DNA of 38,271 nt from a virus. This document shows positions 28,812-35,633 of this stretch, in pieces. Position numbers and translations under genes: made by a program. The notes beneath the pieces were generated by a model. It did not search any database and was not told the origin of the DNA. It saw only the letters and a program-made list of their open reading frames with translations. The number at the start of each line of letters is the position of its first letter. Position 1 is the first letter of the stretch. The stretch lies in IMG/VR virus record IMGVR_UViG_3300048587_000194, positions 1-38,271 of that record. One strand, written 5' to 3'.

Positions 28812-29150
28812 GTGGCCCCCACCCCGTACCACCTCTCTGTCCGCGGCTCCGACGGCCTCGAAACCGTCGTGTCGATCCCGGCGGAATCGCTGGATGACGC
28901 CTGCCAGAAAGCCGAGTACGCGGGCTGGGTTGTGCTGGCGCAGGCGGACACACCCGGACCCGGGCGCAGACCGGCAAAAGCCCCGCCCGTACCCACCGCC
29001 AATCCCAAGGCCGTCATGGAGATGACGAGGAACGAACTGACCAGCGCCATCGCAGTCGGCGTCTTCCGAGGCTTCCTGCTCTGGACGGGGTTCAGCGTCC
29101 TGATCGGGTTGGTGGTTGGCATACTCATGTTCATCTACAGCAACGCTTAG
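28812..29150 (+). CDS. Single-pass membrane protein of the lipoprotein cassette
   Basis: 112 aa with a GTG start five bases after the lipoprotein stop. Residues 1-45 form a small soluble domain (YHLSVRGSDGLETVVSIPAE). A Pro-rich linker follows, and the C-terminus is a strong transmembrane helix (GFLLWTGFSVLIGLVVGILMF). The TAG stop (29148-29150) overlaps the TAA of the opposite tail tube gene (29149-29147), so the cassette fits the gap without spare bases. A role in envelope protection or superinfection exclusion is inferred from context only. Confidence 0.65.
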   Translation: MAPTPYHLSVRGSDGLETVVSIPAESLDDACQKAEYAGWVVLAQADTPGPGRRPAKAPPVPTANPKAVMEMTRNELTSAIAVGVFRGFLLWTGFSVLIGLVVGILMFIYSNA

Positions 29151-29962
29151 GCCGGCGTCAGCGCCCCCGACCCCCGCAGCGTGCCGCTCACTTCGATCGG
29201 CTGCCCGATCGCCACATTCACACTGAGCCCTGACACGAAACAGAACCCCGAGTCGATGCGGCTGCCCGTGGACCGGATGTTCACATAGGTCAGTTCCGGC
29301 TCGTCAAGCGTGCCCGCCGGGAGCATGGTGCTTGTGCCCGCGCTCGTCGCCTGACCCTCGAAGATGAAGCCCACATCGCGGAAGACCTGCTGACCGATGC
29401 GAATGTCCTTGCTCACGCTGGTCAGGGCGATGGAGCCCGCCACCGTGTTGTCCGTGTCGTCGTCCGACAGCCGGAAGGTCGCCGACCCACGAGCGCCCAC
29501 CACGGCACCCGTGCCCGTCGAATCGACCCGCATCCGCATCGTGCCCGTGACCGTCCACAGGCCCGGCTGGTACTCCCGCCAAGTCGGGGACGTGGACGCC
29601 ATCCCCGTGTCGTGCATCTCTTCCTGAGCGAAGTTCAGGCTGTAGGACTCCACCTTGTAGATGGACCCGCTGGCGAAGGTCACATCGCCCAAGTGCCCGG
29701 ACACGGGCGAGGTCTTCGGGTAGTAGGCGGTGAACGAGGCCGTCCAGTCGGACAGAAGATCCTGCCGGTTGGAGTGGATCAGCGGGGCCGTGGTGGCGAA
29801 CCCCGTCGTCTGCTGACTCGGCGCGTTGACGGAGAACCCGGTCCCGTACGGCCGCGTCGAGGTGTTGACGAGGTGGTACAGCAAGTGGTCCTGCTGGTTG
29901 TTCTCCGTGGGGTCCTGATCCGGAACCGAAATCAGCCCTTCATGTCCGCGTGCGCTTGCCAT
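29147..29962 (-). CDS. Major tail tube protein (putative)
   Basis: 271 aa, GGAG ribosome site. Beta-rich sequence with the hallmarks of tube proteins: DVTFASGSIYKVESYSLNFA, TVTGTMRMRVDSTGTGAVVG, SIALTSVSKDIRIGQQVFRD, and an end (VNVAIGQPIEVSGTLRGSGA) like the IEVSGTL/ISFSG strands common in tail tube folds. It lies after the tail terminator gene and before the tape measure, as expected in siphoviruses. The family is not certain from sequence alone. Confidence 0.65.
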   Translation of the reverse strand: MASARGHEGLISVPDQDPTENNQQDHLLYHLVNTSTRPYGTGFSVNAPSQQTTGFATTAPLIHSNRQDLLSDWTASFTAYYPKTSPVSGHLGDVTFASGSIYKVESYSLNFAQEEMHDTGMASTSPTWREYQPGLWTVTGTMRMRVDSTGTGAVVGARGSATFRLSDDDTDNTVAGSIALTSVSKDIRIGQQVFRDVGFIFEGQATSAGTSTMLPAGTLDEPELTYVNIRSTGSRIDSGFCFVSGLSVNVAIGQPIEVSGTLRGSGALTPA

Positions 29963-29975
29963 CGGTCAGTCTCCG

Positions 29976-30440
29976 TCAAGCCTCGGCGGGCTTGTAGTCG
30001 AGGTCGATTTCCCAGGTGGACACCCACCCGATCGCGTCGGGGTCTTCTTCAAACGCCGGGTCGAAGTCCTGAAACTCCATCACACCCGCCTCGTTGCCGC
30101 TGGCGAGCGTGGGCCGGAACCGCTGGAGTCCGTAGGTTGGCCCCGTGCTTGGCGGGTCGCCATTCCCGTAGATCCGCTTCCACAGGTTGGAGAGCGGAAC
30201 CATCGTGTTGGCCCGGTGGTCGTAGAAGAAGACCGTCACCGAAACCGTCATGCCATTCGACAGCTGGGTGTCGTTCTTTGTGCCCCGGACGGTCAAGACC
30301 ACATAGGGCAGTTCGTTCTCTTTGGGTGTCACGCCCCGGCCGGCCGAGTTGATATACACGCCGTTGGTGCGGATGTACCCGTCGGCCGAGGTCAGCAAGC
30401 GGGCGCGGATCGATGTTGCCAGTTCGATGGGGTCAAGCAT
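29976..30440 (-). CDS. Tail terminator-like protein
   Basis: 154 aa from the ATG at 30440, which shares its A with the upstream TGA. The start MLDPIELATSIRARLLTSAD and the pattern of strands VYINSAGRGVTPKENELPYV, VSVTVFFYDHRANTMVPLSN suit the small alpha/beta tail terminator (gpU-like) proteins. They lie between the HK97-gp10-type protein and the tail tube. Ends in a helix-strand segment, WEIDLDYKPAEA. Confidence 0.6.
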   Translation of the reverse strand: MLDPIELATSIRARLLTSADGYIRTNGVYINSAGRGVTPKENELPYVVLTVRGTKNDTQLSNGMTVSVTVFFYDHRANTMVPLSNLWKRIYGNGDPPSTGPTYGLQRFRPTLASGNEAGVMEFQDFDPAFEEDPDAIGWVSTWEIDLDYKPAEA

Positions 30441-30997
30441 CAGGCCGCCCCCCGGGCGCGAAGGTTCCGCTTCATCGCCGCGTTGAAGGCCCTCTGCAAC
30501 TTGCCCGACCCGGACATGCGGGCCAATGTCGGGACCAAATAGGGCCGCTTCGGCATCGTGATCGCGTGGGGACGGGTGGAGCCCACCCAATAGCCCTGCT
30601 GTTTCAGCCGGAGGGCCTTCTCGTCAGAGAGGAACGCGGCCCCGCCGCTGGTCATGATGTAGTGCGTCCCGCCGGGGTGCTGGATCGTCCCGCCGAGTTC
30701 GTGGATGCGGGCGTATTCGAGGTTCGTTCCCACCCGGCGCTTCAGGTCGCCCGAGCGGTTCCAGGTGATGGAGTTCCGCAGGTGGCCCGTACGCGAGCCC
30801 GGGGGCGTGCCCGGCATCGACGCCCGGAACCGCAGCCGCTTGCCCCGGCGGCTCTCGGCCGTGGCCGTGGTCTTCGCCAGCGTGCGTATAACCTCGCCCT
30901 CCAGCGCCGACGCCGTGGTATCAAGCGCACCCTCAGCCGCCGCCGTCACCCGGGCAAGGAACTGGTCCCCGTACCACTCCATCGCAACCCGCGTCAT
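30440..30997 (-). CDS. HK97 gp10-like head-tail / neck protein
   Basis: 185 aa, ATGA overlap. The core RTGHLRNSITWNRSGDLKRR, GTNLEYARIHELGGTIQHPG and PKRPYLVPTLARMSGSGKLQ is the HK97 gp10 (tail completion) signature, in which the IHELGG and RPYLxPAL motifs are diagnostic. The region before it is helical and basic. It is in the correct place, two genes before the tail tube, and indicates a siphovirus-like connector set. Confidence 0.85.
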   Translation of the reverse strand: MTRVAMEWYGDQFLARVTAAAEGALDTTASALEGEVIRTLAKTTATAESRRGKRLRFRASMPGTPPGSRTGHLRNSITWNRSGDLKRRVGTNLEYARIHELGGTIQHPGGTHYIMTSGGAAFLSDEKALRLKQQGYWVGSTRPHAITMPKRPYLVPTLARMSGSGKLQRAFNAAMKRNLRARGAA

Positions 30998-31383
30998 GCC
31001 TCAGGCTCCGTGTAGTCGTACTCGGTCACCGGCACCATCTGCACGCCGGACAAGCCCTGACGCACGCCCCCGCCCAAAGCCCGGTAGTAGAGACCGTCCA
31101 CCTTGAACACCGCGTCCGCAGAGGTCGTCAGCGGGGCAGACTGGCCTTCGATCCGGGTGGGCAGATACAGGTCGTACAGCCCGTCCGAGTTCTCGGCCCG
31201 GTACTGCATGGTGTTCGCGCTGCTCATCGGCTGGAGCGAACAGGGCACATTGGAGGTGGTCGTCTGCGAGCCCGGGTAGCCCATGCCGGTCGAATCCACC
31301 GAGGCCGTGCGTTCGATGATGTCGCACAGCTGGCGCATCAGGCCGCCGATGGACGCGCCGGGTTGGAGGGCGGTGAAACTCAA
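30994..31383 (-). CDS. Head closure (stopper)-like connector protein
   Basis: 129 aa, TTG start overlapping the upstream stop as TTGA. The first 60 residues include LMRQLCDIIERTASVDSTGM, and the remainder is a small beta-barrel (LYDLYLPTRIEGQSAPLTTS, LYYRALGGGVRQG). Position between the adaptor and the gp10-like protein, and the size, match head closure proteins. Assigned by context rather than motif. Confidence 0.6.
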   Translation of the reverse strand: MSFTALQPGASIGGLMRQLCDIIERTASVDSTGMGYPGSQTTTSNVPCSLQPMSSANTMQYRAENSDGLYDLYLPTRIEGQSAPLTTSADAVFKVDGLYYRALGGGVRQGLSGVQMVPVTEYDYTEPEA

Positions 31384-32000
31384 AGCACCACCCTCCGGAA
31401 CGGCCCGATCAGCACTTCATACCGGGCCATCAGTTCCGCCACGGTCCGCACGGTCCGGTTCTGGTTGCCCATGCCCTCGGACGCCACCTCAATCGAGATG
31501 CCGCGTTCCTGCAACCGCGTGTCCAGCAGGCAGAACGCGGCCAACTTCAGGTCGCCCGGGATCGTGGAATACCCCGCCGTGTAGGTGACGAGGATGTTCT
31601 CAGACCCCACAGGCCAGCAAGGCCCGTTGCTCAGGGCGGGCGTGTTGTCCGGCCAGTAGGACGACGATCCCGACAGCCGCGTCAGACGCCCGTTGCTGTT
31701 GTCGCCCACGGCAGCCCGGTACTCGGTCGAGGCCAGCGTCGTCGAAGTCCCCGCACCGTCCAGCGTCTTCACCGAGGTCAGCGTCGTCACCGGCCAGTTG
31801 CGGAGGTACAGGCTTTTTGTGCCCGTCCCGTCGTACGCCTGATCCGTGTAGGTCGCCGAATCGAACGAGTCACACCCGCAGTAGCGCTCCATCTCGGCCT
31901 GAACCTGGGGGATCAGAGCCGTAACGGTCGCGTCGTACGCCGTTCCGGCGCTCGGATACCCGCGATAGGTCTTCCATTCTGCGAGCGCGATGACGGCCAC
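31380..32000 (-). CDS. Head-tail adaptor (gp6-like connector)
   Basis: 206 aa, GTG start. The beginning (MAVIALAEWKTYRGYPSAGT, ALIPQVQAEMERYCGCDSFD) is typical of the Phage_connect/gp6-like adaptors that dock below the portal: a helix, then a Cys/Trp-rich loop. The middle beta region carries SLYLRNWPVTTLTSVKTLDG and ILVTYTAGYSTIPGDLKLAA, a motif seen in many such connectors. The C-terminal helix binds the next ring. Its place after the capsid genes agrees. Confidence 0.8.
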   Translation of the reverse strand: MAVIALAEWKTYRGYPSAGTAYDATVTALIPQVQAEMERYCGCDSFDSATYTDQAYDGTGTKSLYLRNWPVTTLTSVKTLDGAGTSTTLASTEYRAAVGDNSNGRLTRLSGSSSYWPDNTPALSNGPCWPVGSENILVTYTAGYSTIPGDLKLAAFCLLDTRLQERGISIEVASEGMGNQNRTVRTVAELMARYEVLIGPFRRVVL

Positions 32001-32003
32001 GGG

Positions 32004-32219
32004 TTAGGCCCCCACAGCCTTGTTCTCGGGCTTCACCTTGCGGGGGCGGCCGGGGCCACGCTTGGCGGGGGCGTCGGCGGGCTCGGGCTTCTCGGCCTCC
32101 ACACGCTTCGCAAACCCGCCGTCCACCAGTTGATTCGCCAGCATTTCCGAAACCTCGCGGACATTGCCCACGGGCCAGGTCATGTACGGGCGGATGATCT
32201 TGATCGTCGTCAGAGCCAT
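32004..32219 (-). CDS. Small head-region protein with AT-hook-like tail
   Basis: 71 aa from the ATG at 32219, with GGGAGG 6 nt upstream. The first 45 residues form a small alpha/beta unit (TTIKIIRPYMTWPVGNVREV, EMLANQLVDGGFAKRVEA). This resembles short proteins often encoded after the capsid gene in siphoviruses. The C-terminus, KRGPGRPRKVKPENK, contains a canonical AT-hook core RGPGRPRK, which can bind the minor groove of AT-rich DNA. That is unusual in a head gene and may contact packaged or host DNA. Confidence 0.6.
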   Translation of the reverse strand: MALTTIKIIRPYMTWPVGNVREVSEMLANQLVDGGFAKRVEAEKPEPADAPAKRGPGRPRKVKPENKAVGA

Positions 32220-32269
32220 TTGGCACCTCCCAAAACCGCACGCCCCGTTTCCGAGGCGGGCGGGTTGAA

Positions 32270-32695
32270 TCACACCAGGGTCTCAGCCGTGAAGCCCCGC
32301 TCGGTCGCGGAGTTCGGGCTGATCGCCGGGTCACCGAGGATGGCATCGACGCCGTAGACGCCGGTGCCCGTGTTGTCCTCGGTCAGCACCACCTTCAGGT
32401 AGCGGGGGATCGAAGCGTCACGCAGGTTCAGCCTGATCGAGTACCGCTTGCCGTCGTCGGCAGCACCCGGCAGGGTGGACAGCGAGGCCCCGGTCACATC
32501 GGCGAACGAGCCGCCGCTGGTGGCCGAGCCCTGCACCTTGAACACCGAGATAGCCCCGGTGGTCGCCCCGACGGAGAGGACGAAGCGGACGGAGTTCCAT
32601 CCCTTCGTGTCCACCTCCAGGCTGGTCCCGCTTGCGTTGTTGAGAGACACCGGCTGGATGACCGGCACGACCTTGACATCATCAGTTCCAATCAC
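32270..32695 (-). CDS. Head-associated / decoration-like protein
   Basis: 141 aa, GTG start with an excellent TAAGGAGG ribosome site, the strongest in the late region, fitting an abundant virion protein. Beta-sandwich-like: WNSVRFVLSVGATTGAISVF, KVQGSATSGGSFADVTGASL, then RYLKVVLTEDNTGTGVYGVD. Proteins of this pattern follow the capsid gene in many phages and are candidates for capsid decoration or head fibres. The identity is not proven. Confidence 0.6.
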   Translation of the reverse strand: MIGTDDVKVVPVIQPVSLNNASGTSLEVDTKGWNSVRFVLSVGATTGAISVFKVQGSATSGGSFADVTGASLSTLPGAADDGKRYSIRLNLRDASIPRYLKVVLTEDNTGTGVYGVDAILGDPAISPNSATERGFTAETLV

Positions 32696-32706
32696 GATGG
32701 GCCTCC

Positions 32707-34146
32707 TTAGTCCTTGAGGGCAACGATGCCCGTGTTGGTGCCGGTGACGTCATGAAGGACGTAATCCCACCGCTGGGTGTAGCGGAGGGCCACTTCATCC
32801 GTGTCGAAGTAGAAGTCGTTGCTGGTCGCCATCTGCTCGGAGCCGCGAACGACGCCGAACTTGGTGGCACGCTTGAACGACCCGATGTACGCCACGATCT
32901 GGTTCTGCACGAACGAGCGCGGCATGACATTGGAGAACACGACCGGCACGCCGTCCCAGCCCTTGACGGTGGTGCCGTTGAGGATCTGATCCCCCTGAGT
33001 ACCACCCGCCGAGTAGGCGTTGACCTTCAGGACGGACTCGTAGAAGGACGGGTTGCAGACGATGGCGAGATCCGGGTCGTCCAAGGCCCAGCCCGGAAGC
33101 TTGCCCTTGGCCGCCTGGAGCTTGGCGATCGTCCACCCCGACCAGTCGGTGTTGGCGGCGTCGTAGGTGGCGTCGGAGTCCGCGCCGGCGGTCTGAACCA
33201 GACCAACAGGGCGGCCCGTGCCGAGGAAGTAAGACTTGTCCTCCCACTCGGCCACGGCCCGAGCGATGGAGACGTTGAGCTGGTTGGCGATGTTGATGGC
33301 AGAGTCGTTCAGCAGTTCGTTGCTGATCCGGCAAAGCGCCGTGGTCTTCTTCGCGTAGAGGCCCGGACGGTCCACAGCACCATCGGTCTCGGTGAGCTGC
33401 GCCCCCTCGGCCGTGTCGGTGATGGTGACGTCAGAGGTCCAGCGATGGAACTGAAGGCTGTCCCGGCTCATCGGGGTCACACCGGCGGCGAGGCGGGCCG
33501 CGCCGAAGGTGTTCAGGTTCTCGATGAGTTCCGGGGCGTATTCCTCCACGACCGTCGAGCCGTAGGCCGCCGGGTCGCCGATGCTGCCCTTGGTGAAGAT
33601 TTCGAGGTCGGCGCGCTTCTGGGTCGCGTACGCCTCCATGATGTCCGGGTTCGTGGACCGTCCGAACGCGGCCAGACGGATGGCAGCGGTCGCCAGTTCG
33701 GCCCGGTCGGCATCCGCGTAGACGCACTTGGCACCCCGGAAGGCTCGGCCTTCGCGGGCGGCCTTGTCGTAGGCCTTCCGCTTAGCGATGTTCTGCCAGT
33801 TCTTGGCCGTCATGCCGGTGGCGGCCTTGACGAGCCCACGACGAACGGCCTTGCCCATTTCGGCTTCGGCCTCGTCCTCGTCCTCCCCCTCCGCCTTGGC
33901 TGATTCCTGGCCGGCCTCGGGCTGGACCCACTCGACCGGCTCGCCGTTGTCGGCGCGGGCGGTCACATAGACGGTCTTGGTGTTCCAGATCTTCTCCAGC
34001 TGCTCGCCGGAGAGGGTCTTCTTGGTGTCGGACGGGTCGGCGAAGGCGTAGCCCTCGACCTCGCGCCACTCGTTGAAATCTTCCAGGGTCTTTCCGTTGA
34101 AGCCCTGCGAACGCGCAGCCTCCAGCAGTTGCTTGCGATTCTTCAT
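32707..34146 (-). CDS. Major capsid protein, HK97 fold
   Basis: 479 aa from the ATG at 34146, chosen because GGAG lies 8 nt upstream; an ATG at 34152 is too close to that site. Residues 1-150 are charged and helical and include an acidic stretch (AEGEDEDEAEAEMGKAVRRG). This is a probable scaffolding (delta) domain that the neighbouring protease removes. The HK97 body follows: FTKGSIGDPAAYGSTVVEEY (the start usual after cleavage), ISNELLNDSAINIANQLNVS, LAIVCNPSFYESVLKVN, WDGVPVVFSNVMPRS, and GVVRGSEQMATSNDFYFDTD. It has its own predicted promoter upstream. Confidence 0.92.
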   Translation of the reverse strand: MKNRKQLLEAARSQGFNGKTLEDFNEWREVEGYAFADPSDTKKTLSGEQLEKIWNTKTVYVTARADNGEPVEWVQPEAGQESAKAEGEDEDEAEAEMGKAVRRGLVKAATGMTAKNWQNIAKRKAYDKAAREGRAFRGAKCVYADADRAELATAAIRLAAFGRSTNPDIMEAYATQKRADLEIFTKGSIGDPAAYGSTVVEEYAPELIENLNTFGAARLAAGVTPMSRDSLQFHRWTSDVTITDTAEGAQLTETDGAVDRPGLYAKKTTALCRISNELLNDSAINIANQLNVSIARAVAEWEDKSYFLGTGRPVGLVQTAGADSDATYDAANTDWSGWTIAKLQAAKGKLPGWALDDPDLAIVCNPSFYESVLKVNAYSAGGTQGDQILNGTTVKGWDGVPVVFSNVMPRSFVQNQIVAYIGSFKRATKFGVVRGSEQMATSNDFYFDTDEVALRYTQRWDYVLHDVTGTNTGIVALKD

Positions 34147-34270
34147 CGCCATGTCTCCGTGTGACGGGTGTGAAATCCCGACGCACAGGCCCTTTGGCGA
34201 TGAGGGGCTGGCCACACCTAAGTGCTTGGCGGACCCCGACATGGCAGTACCTGGTTGTCTACAGGCCAGT

Positions 34271-34299
34271 AGTATAACCCCCGGACGGGTTCCGTGCAA
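34271..34299 (-). promoter_or_regulatory. Promoter of the capsid gene, flanked by two direct repeats
   Basis: Minus-strand TTGCAC (34299-34294), a 17-bp spacer and TATACT (34276-34271), the best two-part promoter in the window. The start point near 34264 gives a 118-nt leader before the capsid ATG at 34146. The octamer CCGGACGG (plus-strand reading) occurs at 34281-34288 in the spacer and 34303-34310 upstream of the -35, exactly 22 bp apart, so both copies lie on the same face of the DNA. Confidence 0.6.
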
Positions 34300-34317
34300 G
34301 GGCCGGACGGGGGCCGA

Positions 34318-34887
34318 TCATGCCGACGCCCTCTTTGAGTAGTCCGGTGCGTCCGGCACCTTGACCACATCGACGCCGCATCCGACGCCGGTCGAGAACA
34401 CCGACGCGGCCTCTACCGCCACCCGCACGGCATGTTCGGGGTCTGATTCACGCAATGCGTACAGCGCACCCAGCGCGACCTCTCCGCCAGAGCCGAAGCC
34501 GCAGACCCCAGCCTCGGGCTCCGCGATGGTCCAGTACGGGCAGAGTGATCCGAGCCGACCTCGCCAACCGACGATGCCGCACCCGGGGTTCTTCATGGAA
34601 TCCGGATCAACGGATATGCCGGACTCCTTGACGGCCTCCATGATGCTGCGGGGCATGGTCACGCGGAACCAGTGGTCATGTCGGGACGGGTCTTCGGGGA
34701 CTTCGGGCGGTTGCCAAGCGTCACGAACCACGGCCTTGACAGCGGCGAGCCCGGTCCATGCGAATACCAGCCCGCCCTTCTCAACGATCTTGGAACCCCA
34801 CGACTGTTTCGTGTAGCCCCAGGTCGTCTCCCGGTCCGCCCCGATCCACACCGACCCGTCACGAATGAGTCCGACGATCGCCGTCAT
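34318..34887 (-). CDS. Proteasome/HslV-like Ntn hydrolase
   Basis: 189 aa from the ATG at 34887, with AAGGAG upstream and an ATGA overlap with the protease gene. The start, MTAIVGLIRDGSVWIGADRE, aligns with bacterial HslV (MTTIVSVRRNGHVVIAGDG). After removal of Met, Thr1 would be the nucleophile, Asp17 is conserved, and Lys32 is near the place of HslV Lys33. The later block GFGSGGEVALGALYALRESD matches the IGSGGPYAQAAARAL region of proteasome beta-type subunits. It lies between the prohead protease and capsid genes, so a role in capsid maturation or in degrading scaffold or host proteins is plausible. No HslU-like ATPase is in the window. Confidence 0.8.
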   Translation of the reverse strand: MTAIVGLIRDGSVWIGADRETTWGYTKQSWGSKIVEKGGLVFAWTGLAAVKAVVRDAWQPPEVPEDPSRHDHWFRVTMPRSIMEAVKESGISVDPDSMKNPGCGIVGWRGRLGSLCPYWTIAEPEAGVCGFGSGGEVALGALYALRESDPEHAVRVAVEAASVFSTGVGCGVDVVKVPDAPDYSKRASA

Positions 34888-35633
34888 GCAGGCTCCTTCC
34901 GAATGACTACCGTGTGATCCGGACCTGGCAGCACAATCCGCCAAGTCTTCCGCTCCAACGCGATGGGCAGGCCCACACGGGCCGCGCCCGCACGGCTGAT
35001 CCGGCCCTTGGTCACAAGCCGCTCAATCGCCCCAAGGTGCTTCTCGTCGTACACCACGCCCTGCGTCTGGCACGCCTTGTTCGCGGGCAGGGCGGTGGCG
35101 GACAACTCGAACCAGTCCCACGCCCTCACGATGGATCGGGGCTGTTTTCCGCCCTTGCTGTACCGCTTGGCCTCGTCGGATGACGGGGGGCCGTAGTCGC
35201 GGGCGAGGAAGCCCACGGACAGGCCGATGCCGCCGGTGTCTTCGATGATGGTCTGGACGGTCTTGCCGGCCTCGGTCCGGGCGATCTTGAACCGCACCTG
35301 CCAAGCCGTCTGGCTCTTCGCGTCCGTCGCGTTCGGGTAGCGGTTGATGTACCGCAGGCTGCCCACCACATCCTCCGCGTTGTAGCGGTGGTCGGCAAAG
35401 AGCTTCATGTTCTTGGAGATGTAGGACAGGTCGGCCCCTCGGGGATCGACCACCTCATCCTCCAAGTCCACATCGTCGGTGTTGGCGAGGGCGACATACT
35501 CGGGCCTGCCCTGATCGTCGGCGGCCTTGTGGAACCGGGCACCGACGGCCGAGCGGATGCCCACCGGCCCCTCCAGCCCCATCCCCTTGCCGTACGCCAA
35601 CAGGCGGTCGATTGCGTTGGGTTCGTGGATCAT
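34884..35633 (-). CDS. HK97-family prohead protease
   Basis: 249 aa from the ATG at 35633, overlapping the portal stop as ATGA. Serine protease of the herpesvirus-like U35 clan that cleaves the capsid delta domain. Visible motifs: VVDPRGADLSYISKNMKLFA, catalytic His82 in FADHRYN, Ser139 in GGIGLSVGFLARDY, and WFELSATALPANKACQ, the ELS..xxPAN block characteristic of the family. The C-terminal 40 residues are basic (RISRAGAARVGLPIALERKT). Order portal-protease-capsid is classical, apart from the inserted Ntn hydrolase. Confidence 0.88.
   Translation of the reverse strand: MIHEPNAIDRLLAYGKGMGLEGPVGIRSAVGARFHKAADDQGRPEYVALANTDDVDLEDEVVDPRGADLSYISKNMKLFADHRYNAEDVVGSLRYINRYPNATDAKSQTAWQVRFKIARTEAGKTVQTIIEDTGGIGLSVGFLARDYGPPSSDEAKRYSKGGKQPRSIVRAWDWFELSATALPANKACQTQGVVYDEKHLGAIERLVTKGRISRAGAARVGLPIALERKTWRIVLPGPDHTVVIRKEPA

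Noticed and set aside
28556-29134. Minus-strand frame between tail tube and tape measure as a tail chaperone
   Set aside because: The product is Ser/Arg/Thr-rich without chaperone-like helices. The plus strand carries two genes with a lipoprotein signal, a ribosome site and a promoter.
32752-33903. 383-codon plus-strand open frame opposite the capsid gene
   Set aside because: The minus strand encodes an unmistakable HK97-fold capsid protein. The plus frame has no recognisable content.
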